Source of the DNA: Clavulina sp. PMI_390
Lineage: Eukaryota > Basidiomycota > Agaricomycetes > Cantharellales > Hydnaceae
DNA: 64,000 nucleotides
Assembly: GCA_015039315.1 (NCBI GenBank)
Contig: WIDE01000053.1
Location: 28,189-92,188 of the forward strand
Direction: 5' to 3'
Shown: positions 13,011 through 24,867 of the stretch, piece by piece
Position numbering within the stretch: position 1 is the stretch's first letter
Layout of the letters: the number at the start of each line of letters is the position of its first letter
Translations under genes and position numbers: made by a program
The notes under the pieces: generated by a model
Told to the model about the DNA's origin: nothing
Databases searched by the model: none
The model's input: only the letters and a program-made list of their open reading frames with translations

Positions 13011-14065
13011 TCAGTAGCTCGCATGGCACCATTGAGCGTGTCCCATATGATGAACCTCCCCTCGAGTGAAGGCTCTAGAACCACACGACTGCAGGACAGC
13101 TTCGCGTATCCATTCACTTAAATGATTGGCTATGCCGATGACGTGAAAATACCTCATATTCCATTTGGCGCCTCTTCCCACTGCGCTACATGGAGATCTT
13201 GTGTCAGGATTTTTCCTGAGATGATGAAAGAAAAAATTACCTGCCGAATCCAGAAAATGACTCCCGCCCCTTTCTCTTGCCGATCTAGCGTTCCGCCAAG
13301 TACTCTAGACGATTGGTTCGATCACCTTTCTCATGGAAAAGATGATCATCCAGCCTGCTGCCCGGCGCTGTATGCTCAAGACAGAAGAACTCTAAAAAGT
13401 CGTCATTAAGCTCGACAGACCCCCGCATATGCCCGCCGTTAGCGGTAGGTATCGGGACGAGGATAGCGGCTTCAGCATTGACTTCGGGTTCTACGGGACA
13501 TAAATTCAAATTTTCCGTCCTCTGCAGTCATGATTTGTCCCCTCTTAATGGCACCTGGTCCAATTGCGACTATTGAGGCACTCAATTATACGAAGATTTG
13601 TCAGAAACGATAGGGCAATAGCCCCTGCTACGTAAGATAGTCGTACTCGTATGCATGTATTTAGCCTTCCGTTTCTGAGCTGCGCAGTTGTGCTGATATC
13701 TTTACGTAATGCCGATCGATCCCATGGACCAAGGTGCCACCACAGAAGGGACTTAGGAAGTATCCATGTCTCCGTCGAATTCCTTAATTTCTAACGGTAA
13801 TGAGCATCATCAGGAGAAGGAGAGTACAAATTATTGATTTTGTTCTCACTATCGTACTTTGAGACATTGGCCAGCAAGTCGAATACAAGTACAACAGGAA
13901 GCGGGCTGATGATCTTACAGATAAGAAAAAGATGTAAACTGGAAGGTAAAGAGAAGGGAGAGCGATTTTTAACAGATACGGCAAAGAGATAACGTGAGAT
14001 CAATGACCCGTCGAGGGATAAGCAAAGGTGGTAAGTGCGCATGTGGGGCGTTGTTTGATGCACGG
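13011..14065. other. Spacer between the two duplicated units
   Basis: About 1 kb without a supported gene. A 74-codon minus-strand frame at 13285-13509 has coding-like composition (for example LVPIPTANGGH and LEFFCLEHTAPG). It has no ATG that I would trust and I do not recognise it; it may be a remnant exon. The right edge holds the 3' end of ferric reductase copy 2. Confidence 0.3.
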
Positions 14066-16642
14066 TTACCAAGCAAACGCTCTGATGAGGCAAACCAGGG
14101 GGATCATCGTTAGACACCTCATTCAATGATTGGGTAATACAAATGTGAAATACATACTCTTCGACAAGCTCCACTCCTCCGACAGCGTTGCGCACGCTCC
14201 TCCCAACAGCGTGCTCGGCCTTTCGCACACTGTCCATCAAGGGCTCAGGACCACAAGCACCGACTACCACCCCATACAGCTGCTCACGCTCCCCTCCAGG
14301 TGCGGGAGCGTTCTTGATCCCGCTCGTGCAGTCGCATAGCGCGGCGAGCATATCACCGAGGTCAGGGCGGCCTGGGACGAGCTTTATTTCCTCAGGTAGA
14401 TGGAGGTCGCCAATGGATGAGGCTGAAAAGTTCGAGGCGCGGGTGTAGTGCACGTGGATGTGTAGAGAGACCGAAGAGATGGACTCAGCGGCGGAGACGA
14501 GGCGTTTGAAGGCAGGCAGGATGGGAATGAGGGCAGCTGTGATAGAAGGTCCGTGAATTGGAATGTTAATCACATAGAAATGAAGTCACGAGAATGCAGA
14601 AGGAGATTTGTCGACGTACAAGGATCTTGGACGACCCACACGAGATCAACAACGCGAATACGGCTGCAGCGGTCGAACGCGTCACGTATGACATCCTGGG
14701 TGGCGCTCAAGCCAAAAGTAATCCCTCCGCCACCACAAACGAACATAGCCGAGGAAAAGCTTGAGAAGATCACGTTCCCTGGCCCACCTGAATATGGGTG
14801 CATGCGAAGGCGTGGGGTTCCATAGGAGCGAGAGAGGACAGGCGAGAGAGCGCAACCGAGAATGGAGTCACGCGATGATAGAGAGCCGACAAGAGAATGT
14901 GTTTGTGAGTCAGGAAATGTCCGATGTGGTCAGGTAGGAGAGAAATCGAAAAGGAGAGCGTACCATAAGGGCCTTGCACCAGGACGTTGACTGTTCTCCC
15001 AGAGCTAAATCCTGCTTCTTTATCACTGGATCCATATCCCAATGGTGCAGCCGGGTGTCCTCGTGCCAGTTTGGCCAACTGGCGGGTCCAGTCACCCGCC
15101 TCACGACAGTACAGCACCATTCCTTCTTGATCCTCGCTTGTCGATGCAATGGTGAATGGATGACTTTCCACCGCATTCATCACGCCCATTCCGCTGGAGA
15201 GCACGAATAGGCGGACATGTTGCCCCGCGCGCCACCCTGAACGGAGCGAAGGGACGACGACGCGTGTAGCCTTGAGAGCAGGGAGATATTCGATTGTGGC
15301 GGGCTTGTAGTGCACTTGCACAGCCCGTAGAATGAGATCGAGAGCATAGATGCCTCCTGCGGCAACACACCAAGGAATAGCAACCGGAACGTGGTAGCAC
15401 GCCTAGATTCATGAAAGAGTGGAGTGTTCCAAAAATAGAGTTGCCGAGGGAGGGAAGTGGTGAGAATCATATGTGAATGAACGGATGGACCGAGTGGTTA
15501 CTATCAGATAAACCACTTACCCCAACAACGAAGGTAGTGAAGCCAATTATGTGGCCATAAGAGAAGATCATCCATAACTTGTTCCTCATCACAGGGATAG
15601 AAGACAGCGCGAGCACGCATATGCCACTGAACGCAACCATGCCAGTGATCGAGACCTGGGTGCGCATGTTCTTTGTCAGATCGTTGGCTTTCGTCCATAC
15701 CACCACTAAAGGAAGGGAGTAGAAGAGGTTGAACAGTAACCATGTCAGTAGGGGACTCTTCTCCGCAGCGATTAATACATAAGTGTGGGTCCCGCGAAAA
15801 CGGTCATGCGAAGAAACGAGGGAAGAAGCGATCACTTACACCAGGAGACGACGTGGAACAATGCCGCAATGAATATCATTTGGCCGACCCAGCGGTGGAG
15901 GTAATTGAGCTTCTCGTATCCCTTCCCAACGAGCAACCCAATCAGCGAGTTCTTTGAGGCAAGCAGAAAAGCGGCTGGAATCTGGGTTACCACGATCCAT
16001 CCGGCGCGCTTTGGGTTTGACACTGGGTCAGAGAAGAGGAACATGCCAAAGCAAATGAGGATCGTGTACGCGAGAAGGATGACGACTTGGCCAAGCGAGA
16101 AGCCAAGGACACGTCGGGAGAACTGGCTCGAAATCGGATACAGGATGGTGCGCAGCGAGGAGACGTGCATGGGAGCTATGCGTGGTTTGGAGGTGTCGAA
16201 TAGCTCGGCCCAGTGGCGTGTCAGGCGGTTGAGATCCATGCTCCTGCGTCCGGGATTCTGAGCAAACGGAGCTCGAGGTGGGGTCAGCGTTTTCTCGTCA
16301 CCATCCCAATCTGCGCGTCCACCTCTGAGCGTCTGGACGCGTCGAATCGGATCGCGCACGGGAGGAGACCCATGCTTGATCCACCAGCCCTGTTTAGCGG
16401 TTTGAGCGAACGAGAGTCGAGCAAATGCGCGGGGAAGAGCGGTGATTGCAAATAGCGCCAGCGCTATCAGCAAACTCCAAATGACGAAGTCCGCAGCTCT
16501 ATCATGATAATTGCGATAAATCAACCAAATATAAAATATGAGACCGAAGCCTCGGGAGATCGACGCACTGATAATCCTCTAACCGAGGTTTTGGAGGTGC
16601 GAAGCCAGCTGCAAGAGTTTCTCCTTGAGGGGTAGGGGACAT
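14066..16642 (-). CDS. Ferric reductase copy 2 (FRE family)
   Basis: Apparently intact plasma-membrane metalloreductase of the fungal FRE family. It passes electrons from NADPH through FAD and two hemes to extracellular Fe(III) or Cu(II). Start ATG 16642 (MSPTPQGE). Exons in order give a hydrophobic first segment with FVIWSLLIALALFA, a charged loop, the heme domain with LHRWVGQMIFIAALFH, the FAD-binding region GQHVRLFV and ESHPFTIAS, the NAD-binding GGGGITFGLS, and GACGPEPLMDSVRKAEH near the end. The final intron begins GTATGT at 14157 (complement), and the last exon 14066-14081 completes EEAFAW and TAA. Its neighbour in the opposite direction is the aminotransferase; the two share an upstream region of about 1.6 kb now occupied by a LINE copy. 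It is the only uninterrupted reductase of the pair here. Confidence 0.88.
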
Positions 16643-17406
16643 GATGGGCTTCGGGAGAAAGATTTGGGCAGTCTCAAATGAAGGTGCAGAAGATGCTTGT
16701 GTCAACAGCAGGAGCGCGCTGCGCGATATGCAGTCGATGAACAGTGACGACCTCCAGGGCCAGTGATAACCTCTAGGGTCGCAAGAGAGTCGAAGTTAGC
16801 AGTCAAAGAGTGTGAATGAGTGGTGGCGAAGCAGTGAAGGGATGAGCGGAGGGAAAATAGTCGGCGGATTTATACAGGGATAGCCATGGTGGTTCAAGGA
16901 GGGGTGGAGCGGTGTCAAACATATATCGCAGTATCAGTAGGGCCGGTTGTCGTTCGGAATGACCTATAATGCGATCACAGTATATTGTCGCCACGAAGGC
17001 GCTCCTAAGCGGGAGGAGTTGGGATGCTCGTAGTTCTGCTGCGGATACGGTAGTTGCCCCCTTAAGCTTAACGCGAACGCGCTTCCCGCGTGGGGACGGG
17101 ATAGGGCTGGAGAACGGGGGAATGAACTCGCTAAACGAGCATTTGCAGAGCCCGGTGCCACAGTTCTGGGGCGAATCAAAATAGTGTACGCGGGGATCGA
17201 CGTCGCTGTGTCATCGGGGAGCGTCGGATAAGCCGCCCGAATCCATCCATGCATTCGCCTGAGGCACTTCGATCAAGCCCAACGATTCACAGCCCAGATA
17301 AGGAGATTAGTCGAGAACATGAATTGAGGATAGATTATCTTGCGCAGCTGATACCATAATCAATCCTCAATCACCGGGGCCCAAAGGCTTCGCAGGTGGC
17401 TGTAGT
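16643..17406. other. Upstream region of ferric reductase copy 2
   Basis: Promoter-side sequence of the minus-strand reductase. No coding frame is supported. A CAGATAAGGAG sequence near 17297 resembles a GATA-factor site, which in other fungi can mediate iron regulation. A single short match is weak evidence. Confidence 0.3.
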
Positions 17407-17414
17407 AGGTAGCT

Positions 17415-17978
17415 GTTGTTGTTGTTGTTGTTGAATTCTCGTTTATTAGTCGTTTCAGGCTGCGAGCTGCTTGCCCACGCCAAGAACGACCCGGTGAGCT
17501 ATACTACGAAAGGATAACGTCCGGAGATAAATATGAAATCATAGAAGAAAAATAAGAAAAGAATAATCGTGGGGGCCTTATCATAGAATATAACGTGGAA
17601 GTAGCGTGGTAGGTATCATAAGAAGAGTGTTTCGTGAGTGTTTGTTTTGCGTGCGGGGGTATCAGGGTTATGATGCGGTGCTATACTACTATAGAGGAGT
17701 TTGTTAGTAGGGAATAGAACCAGAATAGAATGATATGTGGAGGAAAGTGTCCGTAGGTCGTAACAGAAACACTGCCGGCGTAAGGAAGGCCGGCGTGCGT
17801 AATAGGTGACCAGTGAAGAGCTGAGGGAACCGGCTAAACCTTTGCAAATGCATTGGTCGCCTCAATAAATTCCGCTAGTCGGGCAACGCCATCGCGCGAC
17901 CCGAGTAGGGTTTCCATCGATTGTTCCTCGTCATCTTCTCCCAGGAGGTGACGGAAGTGTGTGTATCGGGGGCAGTCG
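17415..17978 (-). mobile_element. 5'-truncated LINE, copy A
   Basis: The 3' end of a non-LTR retrotransposon in minus orientation. On the plus strand it begins with GTTGTTGTTG repeats (the element's 3' tail) and shares blocks with the copies at 55920 and 57688, such as the GTTTATTAG segment, AACGACCCGG and TCTTCTCCCAGGAGGT. It is flanked by an 8 bp direct repeat AGGTAGCT (17407-17414 and 17979-17986). Homology to copy B stops exactly at the right repeat, marking 5' truncation during insertion. Confidence 0.8.
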
Positions 17979-17986
17979 AGGTAGCT

Positions 17987-18288
17987 ATCAGTGTGTCAGA
18001 TAAAGTATCAATGCTGCGCTTCTTCAGGTGGTGTGGTTGCCGCTGGCCTCCGTAGCGTGCGAACCGAGAATTGCTGCGCTCTACTGTCTACACCGTTTTG
18101 ATGAGAAGCCTCGTTTCCAATGTACTCGTCGAGGCCGTGTCCTTCGATGTCATCATGGTGTCTCGTGAACCCGCATGTCAATCTCGCTTATTGAATTGTG
18201 GGATTACAAACCATGAACTTTTAGCCAGCATTGAGTTCATCGAGTCATTTTTCTTTCACATACGTCCATCTTCCTTTGGATACGAGCA
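17987..18288. other. Upstream region of the aminotransferase
   Basis: About 300 bp before ATG 18289. Nothing beyond presumed promoter sequence is seen. The LINE insertion immediately to the left separates it from the ferric reductase promoter with which it was probably shared. Confidence 0.35.
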
Positions 18289-20003
18289 TGTCTGAACGAT
18301 ATTATGATCGTTTCATGTCTGCCTTGAGTAAAACCTGGGTTATCAGTCCAAGTATGTTGCTGGTATATACGTTTGCTGCTCAACTGCGACTTACGATGAA
18401 GCTGGAACGCATGTGCACGTCTAGTTCACAGTCTCGTGGACGTCGAAGCAACACCAGGAGTTCTATCGCTTTTAGCTGGAAAACCCAATTCCACTACGTT
18501 CCCGATCACGAAGATCTCTCTTGATATCTCTTCGTCAGCCTCCACTTCATCACCCTCCGATGAGGCCGTCGAGCGCGTTACGTTTGACGAACAAGCCCTC
18601 AAGTTGGGGCTCCAATACGGAACCACTACTGGGCAGCTTGGGCTATTGAATCTTCTAACTGAATGGCAATGTAAATGGCATGGTCTCACCGTCGACCCTA
18701 GCCGGCGTCTGTCGTTGGCAGCAGGCGCCAGTGACTTATTATTCCAGGCAATTAAAACCATTCTCGATCCTGGAGACGTGGTACTTGTCGAGGTGAGTAA
18801 ATGATCTTCTGTGATAATTCCTGGCCCAATATTCCTACTGAACGCGCGCTTTCATACTAGGATGCCGACTACTGCAGCGTCCGTGCGACAGTGGAAGGCT
18901 GTAGTGCGGAATGCCTCGCAGTCCCTGTCGATGATCATGGTATTGTACCAGAATCTTTACAAAAGCTCCTCGCAGAATGGCCCGCAGAGAAGCCAAAACC
19001 AAAATGCCTCTACACTATGCCTGTCGGGACGCCGCTATCTGGTTCGTTGTCATACATCAGGTCCTCAAATGCAACAGCTGAGCACGAAACCGTATCCAGG
19101 AAGTATCGTCCCTTTGGAACGGCGATTACAAATCCTCGCGCTCGCGAGAGAACACGAGTTCCTGATCCTCGAAGGTTATTGTCCCCGGTTATGACCGTTG
19201 ATCTACACCTTTTCTCACTTCGACTATTACAGATGATCCATTCTATCATATCTCCTATGGAACAGGTGATCCGCCACCTTCGTACCTTGCACTGGAGGCT
19301 CAAGACAGAGAATCCCCAAGGCTCGTCATACGATTTGACAGCTTCTCGCATATTCTGGGTCCCGGGTTGAGAATTGGATTCGTTACGGGTCCTTTTGCGC
19401 TGCTGGAGATGATGGAGAGATTTGTGAGTCTAACCTCTCCACTACAGGAATCGCGCGTCTCGTTCTGCTCACCTTGAACGACTGTCCTTTGTACCATACG
19501 CAGGCGGCGGTAGCGATCCTTCAACCACCTTCAATTGGGCAGTCGATTGTACACACAATATTGTCCAAATGGGGCATACAAGGGTTCAAGGAGTATTGTC
19601 AAACTATCGGTGACTCGTATCGCTCGCAACGAGATCGATTCATTCGTTCGCTGCCGAAGCAATTCGGGGAGGTTTTCCACTATTCAGATCCTCAGGCAGG
19701 ACCTTTCCTTTGGTGAGGTGTCTTCCTCACAGACACCCAATCTCGTTCCCCTGACTATAACTTCCATTCAGGCTCAAGCTTCGTGACTCCTCGACTGAAC
19801 CACTTAGCACGTAATTCGCAACTCGTTTGAGTGGGGCGCTTCCCAACACAGTAGCATCGACTGCATTAACTTCCCTTAGCGGTGTGGAATCGCCATACCT
19901 TCGTGTAAACTTCAGTCTCCTCCCCGAAGCAGACATCACCAAGGTGGCCTCTGAGCTCATGGATGCTGCTTTGGGAACAAGGGAAGTTGCGGCACATCCG
20001 TAG
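18289..20003 (+). pseudogene. Class I/II aminotransferase-like gene without catalytic Lys
   Basis: Homologue of fungal Aro8/kynurenine-aminoadipate type aminotransferases (PLP fold type I). Exons encode LLAGKPNS, GTTTGQLGLLNLL, the DADYC strand, ERRLQILALAREHEFLILE, then DDPFYHISYG, which keeps the conserved Asp and Tyr. Two PLP contacts are missing. The lysine loop, usually SFSK-x-LAPGLR-x-G, reads SFSHILGPGLRIG (about 19339-19377), with His (CAT) for the Schiff-base Lys. The NPTG motif is replaced by TPLSG (about 19030-19045, then an intron). Near the 3' end an in-frame TAA (19812-19814) must be removed by an intron starting GTAATT; otherwise the product is truncated. The C-terminus has SPYLRVNFS and the stop is TAG 20001-20003. 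Either a pseudogene or a non-enzymatic paralogue; most exon joins are clean. Confidence 0.72.
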
Positions 20004-20559
20004 ATCTTGTACCAATATACACATATCTCATTGGCTACACCAAGCTTGATACTTTTGCTGAAACATGTTGTGGCAGAGGACGCCTCGCTGTTGTTTGTTC
20101 TGGTGTGGCTGTGGTGTCAACGCCAGAGATCTTGGCGCTGCCCATCAACTTTTGTTGGTTGAAAAGCCAAAGTCAAACCATATTACCCTCACTGATGTGA
20201 CACCTCATCAAATGTAATTGGTCGTTTAGTCACGGCAACCCGCAAATCCCCTCCTGTTGAAAAGATTCAATCACTGGCTGTGCTTCCCTGCTCCCAATCT
20301 GCTCCCACTCGTGTATATCAGGCTGCCCAGCTCTCATAGGGCCCCCACTTCCGGCAACGTATCAACTTGAAACCATCCCTTTCTTAGGCTTCCGATTTCG
20401 GGACAGTCTGACACTCAAAGCACGTTCATTGTTGGCATGAGACAGGTAGGATCGGACATATCGTCTGACTGCGTCACACGCCCAACAACTAATCAATAAA
20501 ATGACAATATTCGAAACAATTAGAAATCTGAAAAGGATCGGACCTACAGCTTGCCAAGT
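20004..20559. other. Intergenic region
   Basis: Between the aminotransferase stop and the first supported exon of the TPR gene. A short frame starting ATGAGACAG near 20437, followed by a GTAGGA splice-like site, could be the first exon of the next gene, but the phase does not fit the downstream frame. Nothing else is seen. Confidence 0.3.
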
Positions 20560-23247
20560 CCTCGAATATCGCTAGACCTGGATACCGTCGGGCTGGTCCA
20601 GGGCATCGGAGTTGAGAATGACAGTGTTGTGAGCATGAGTTCTGGCCACAATTATCGATCTTTTGCCACTTACACTATTGCTTTAGGAGAGCTTTTTCGA
20701 TGATGAACAGGGCCAGTCACTGTTGCCACGTAATAAATCGACTCGAGGACGCAGAAACAGCGATGCACCAAAGGCTAACTACACGCCTGTACCACTGACA
20801 AGGTCCCCGACCATCATGTCAATTGACTCTGTAGTACTCCCCACTACAGGCTTCCTCAACTTATCGCTGGATGAGCTCTGCGATGTGATCTCACAACACC
20901 GCTCACTCCAGGCTGCTGAGATCGTCTGTACCGAGGGATACGCAATCCGAATCGGTGCCATCATGCATCGACTACTACTCCTCCAACTTCGACGGCCGAG
21001 AAAGAAGATGGTGTGGCTCAGACTAGACCGACTACGTTCTACCAAAGTATCCAATTTCAGCTTTCTTCTTTCAGGAGGGTCCACTCCAGCCAACGATAGG
21101 GTACGTAAAGTCCCAGCCACCCGATATGACTCACCTGTTGATACAACTTTAGGCCCAGCTCGCAACGGAGAAAGAACCGCTCATTGTAGGGGCCCGACTG
21201 GAAACCCATCAAACCTTCACCAGCCTTCCAACCCTTGGCGACTTGAGTCGCATGTTTCGCGTAATATCAGCGGAACTTCGTACATATGAGCTATGGCCAG
21301 TATGTCCAACTCTTTCAATGTCCAAACGGGCCTACTGACAGTGTGATTACTCGCAGGCAAATTGTTGGTTCTTCGTATCTCTGCTCCAGGAACACCTTGG
21401 CTCCACAGCTGAAGGGACATTTCTTCGTGGGGATCTACCGCACCCTTCCTTAGCCCAGGAGATCAGGCGGCGAATTAGAGAGAAGCTCGCCACGCTAACT
21501 GAGCATCTCGGCGGCTCTTCAATCAATCAGAGTCCTCAACAGCTGAAGGAAATCAACGAGGTGATGAACCAAAAACCCAATCGAGACAAAATTGTCACTG
21601 ACGCAGGCTGACAGCTGGTGATGTTTCTGAGAAACTCCTCAAATTCAAACTCAACCTCATTCCTGAAAGTGAGTCTTAAATATTACCTGGGGGGCTAACT
21701 GTCGCTGAGCTCTTTTGTAGGCTTATGTGGATCAGTTAAGCACCCATCATACATACGAGCCACCAGAGGCTCAAGATGCGCTCCTCGAGCTAGCCCAAGC
21801 AGCCCAGGAACGAGGGCCACACTTTGGAACTGAAAATGGGGAGCTCGTTCGCCTACTCCTTGACAATATCAGGGTTGCCGCTCAAAACGGTCTTGATCCT
21901 ACCCAGTCAAGTATAGCCTCCCTTTGGCTATCCTATGGGAGGGTTCTCAAGGTAGAGGGTTATAAAGACGACTCAATTCGCGTTTTGGAAGAAGCTCTAC
22001 GCCATATGAGGAGTTTACCCAGTTGGCCGGCTCTGGCAGAAGCCGATAAACAATTCGTGGCCTCGCTTATCGATGAACTAGTTCCTCTCCTCTCTGATAA
22101 CCAACTAAACGAACGTGCAGTCGACCTCCAACGTGATTTGATTGTCCTACGTCAAGAAACTCACCGGCGTGTTCGGTCAGAAAGTTCAATGCGTGCATTG
22201 ATTCAAAATCTCAACCAGCTTGGAGACCTGCTCCTGGCCGCCGGGCAGCCAAAAGCGGCCCGAACGACTCGCATGGAAGCTCTCGAACTGCACCATGATA
22301 TTGATGGCCCAGTCACCTTCCTATCTAACCTCCGAGCTCACGCTTCATGGCTATTGAAGGCTGGGTTTGACGAAGAAGCGTACCAAACAGCCCAAGAAGC
22401 ATATAGAAAGCAGGGCCCTCTTGAAGTCATTCCACAATACAAACCCTACCTCGCCGATGGGCAATTTGTGCTGGCTCGCTTTCTCGTTAAAGCTGGTCGC
22501 CTTGATGAAGCGTTCTCTATCTGGGAAGAGACCATCACGGCTCATCGTGAGCATCGTGTTCTCTCGTCCGGCCCACCACCACCCGATATCACCTCACATA
22601 TGCGAGAATATCGGGATGCGCTGCTTGCTGACTCGCGCTTCACAACTGCGTTTACCGTCGACGAGGAGATCGTCACGAATATGCGCAGACTATATGCTCA
22701 GCGACCCACACTTTACACAAATAATCTCGCGAAGTCACTATGGAACTACAGCGACTCACTAACCAAAGCGGGTCGCCTCGACGGAGCCCGAGATGCTTTG
22801 GAAGAGACGGTACAGCTCTATCGGGGCCTATTCCTGGCAGATAGGAGCATGTACAGTCCAGTTATTGCTCCGGTGCTATGCGAATACGCATGTGTCCAGC
22901 ATGAACTTTCCATATCTCCATCACCTCCATCCGATCTCTCGCCCGATGTGTCAGAAGCTGTCGCCTCAACAGCGCAGGAAGCCATCCGCATCACTCGTTG
23001 GGTCTTATGGGCGAAGGGCTCTACAACCTCTCGCCTCCTTTCGTCTTTGGATCGGCTAGCAGGTGTGCTCCTGCGCCGGGAAGAATGGGAAACTGCGCAG
23101 GATGTTACGAACGAGATCCGACGGCTTCTTCCTCACCCGTCAACCAGCGCAGATTCGGAAGGTGATGAGAAGCCCACTGTAACGCTTGAGCGCGTTCATG
23201 CGTTAGACAAAATGTGCCGAGAGCGCACTGCGCACTCAATAATTTAA
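20560..23247 (+). CDS. TPR-repeat protein with N-terminal family-specific region
   Basis: A large protein with two parts. The first (exons at about 20570-20632, 20689-21100 and 21150-21650) carries LELRRPG-like sequence (LLLQLRRPRKKMVWLRL), then TLGDLSRMFRVI and ANCWFFVSLLQEHLG, a module I associate with uncharacterised Agaricomycete proteins. The second is one long exon (21727-23247) with repeated helical TPR-like units, for example SLWLSYGRVLKVEGYKDDSI, NQLGDLLLAAGQPKAA, GQFVLARFLVKAGRLDEAF and LWNYSDSLTKAGRLDGARDA. TPR arrays normally bind partner proteins. The start codon is not fixed: TTG at 20723 is open upstream through a GTGAGC...TTTAG intron to about 20570, and the initiating ATG was not found. 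The stop is TAA 23245-23247. Function unknown. Confidence 0.7.
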
Positions 23248-23390
23248 GCAGAACTATTCACCTTGAGCACTTTATTGTCTGGGACTGTGCCAGAATATGG
23301 GGGGCATTCAAGTAGGATGTAAAATTATGTACAGTAGCGTAATAAGGATAACGACATCGGTTCACGAGCACTCATACTCATTATGATATA

Positions 23391-24759
23391 TCCATCCCCA
23401 TTGGCTCATTGCTGGTGTCCACCAAGGGTGCTCCAGGGTTTCGTTGCCGTGCAGCACCTAACTTTGCTTCAGCATCCAATTTTTTCTGCTTCAAGGCTTC
23501 AACCTCAGCCGTCAGCTTTTCCTGTAATATTGTAAATGAGTGGGCGGTTTATTTGCCAAGGCACGGATTGCGATGTGTGGAAGCTCTGAATGCTCACCAA
23601 TTCAAGCTCCAGGTCTGATGCCTTGATATTCTCATAAACCGGCGGGGGCGCAGGAATTTGTGCTACGTAGGTCCATATGGTAAGCAGATAGGAGTTTAGG
23701 GAAGACGTTTGCCACACACCAATAGCAACAGGACTAAATATCTCAGCCAGGTTGTCATGATTGCGAGTGAACCGCGCTAGTGCTAGTGAGCGGTTTGTCA
23801 CATACGACTCATCTAAAATACCAGAATGCAATTGAGTTTGCGAGATATATAGAGGAGGCAATGCATGGACTGACCGTCATCGTCATTCCCATATTGTTGT
23901 AGTGGCTGTAAGGTGGGTTGGTCAGTCAATAGGAGTCAAGAAATGATGCACGGGACTCACATGAGCATCACGCGGGCCAGCCTCTCGCCGTTGCTCCATT
24001 CTCTCCATAGCAGCGTTCTGAGCAGCAACGTTGCCAATCTGCTGGGGGCGATTCTGGTTCTGCTGAGGGACTTTCTGGCCGATACGATCACCATAAACAA
24101 ATATACCAGGCTCATTGATATGGCGGAGCGGATACGCGCGAACGGGCTGGTGCAAGAGGTGTTGGGGAATCTCTGCGATGCACGAGAAAGGTCAGTGCTA
24201 GTAATTGAAGGAAGTTTGGTGGGTACAACTCACGGATTGGAGGTCCTCGACTATAGTGAAGCATGGCCATTGATGGGTGGCCTCCCCTTGCTAATCTGAA
24301 GACGCGACGAATTCGATGGGCAACTTGGTCCTTGCCAGGAATGAATCCTCCCCTCGATTCGATCACTTCTAAATCCTAGACGAGAGTATTCCTGTGAGAG
24401 CATACTTCATATGAATATACGTAATAGACGTACGAATTGGGGGTTTTGTACTATGGACCGCGTGTCTTGCTCTAGGTAGCGAATACCATCCGGAGGGAGG
24501 TTCCTGGCCTGGGGGTTCAGGTACACAGCATGAGTTTCTCCCTCTGTTGGGTAAAGTCAGTGGGCTCCAGAATCGAAATATGAAAGCAATTAATCATACC
24601 TCCGGGCTGGTCAATCTGGACATAATAGTACGGATATCTCTGGGAGTAGTCTGGGAGTCTTTGTAGTGCTTTCACTGCCGTGTCATTCGGGTAGTGCACG
24701 TTGTTCGCGATATCATAGTCCATCCGCAGCCACAAGTCATTCTGCATATTGCGAGACAT
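23391..24759 (-). CDS. Probable SWI/SNF-RSC subunit Ssr4 (DUF1750-like)
   Basis: Multi-exon minus-strand gene. ATG 24759 is the first ATG after an in-frame TGA. The N-terminal half has RYPYYYVQIDQPGE, then LNPQARNLPPDGIRYLEQ and GKDQVAHRIRRVFRL-x-GGHPSM, followed by the segment LRHINEPGIFVYGDRIG. The C-terminal part has LARFTRNHDNLAEIFSP and ends in a short coiled coil (EKLTAEVEALKQKKLDAEAKL) with stop TAA 23391-23393. The DQP and PPDG pattern in the first 100 residues and the overall arrangement match what I remember of fungal Ssr4, a nuclear chromatin-remodelling subunit. This is a memory-based family call. It shares a very short divergent promoter with the complex I gene at 24868. Confidence 0.5.
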
Positions 24760-24867
24760 TGGCCACAACAAGCTGATGCGCTCTCAAGGACGCGTTCGAG
24801 GATGGCGTTGTTTGGACAAAGTTTGTTCGAAGCGCTGCTCGCACGTGACCCGTCATCGTCAACGATG
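24760..24867. promoter_or_regulatory. Compact divergent promoter
   Basis: Only about 108 bp separate the two predicted start codons of Ssr4-like (-) and NDUFA9-like (+). Both transcripts must start within or across this stretch, so their 5' UTRs probably overlap. Confidence 0.5.

Noticed and set aside
1072..16642. A siderophore or iron-uptake gene cluster built from the ABC transporter and ferric reductases
   Set aside because: No ornithine monooxygenase, siderophore synthetase, multicopper oxidase or Ftr1 permease is present, and the transporter is a generic ABCC type.
17415..17440. GTT trinucleotide run as an independent microsatellite
   Set aside because: The same run starts all three LINE copies at their 3' ends, so it is the tail of the element.
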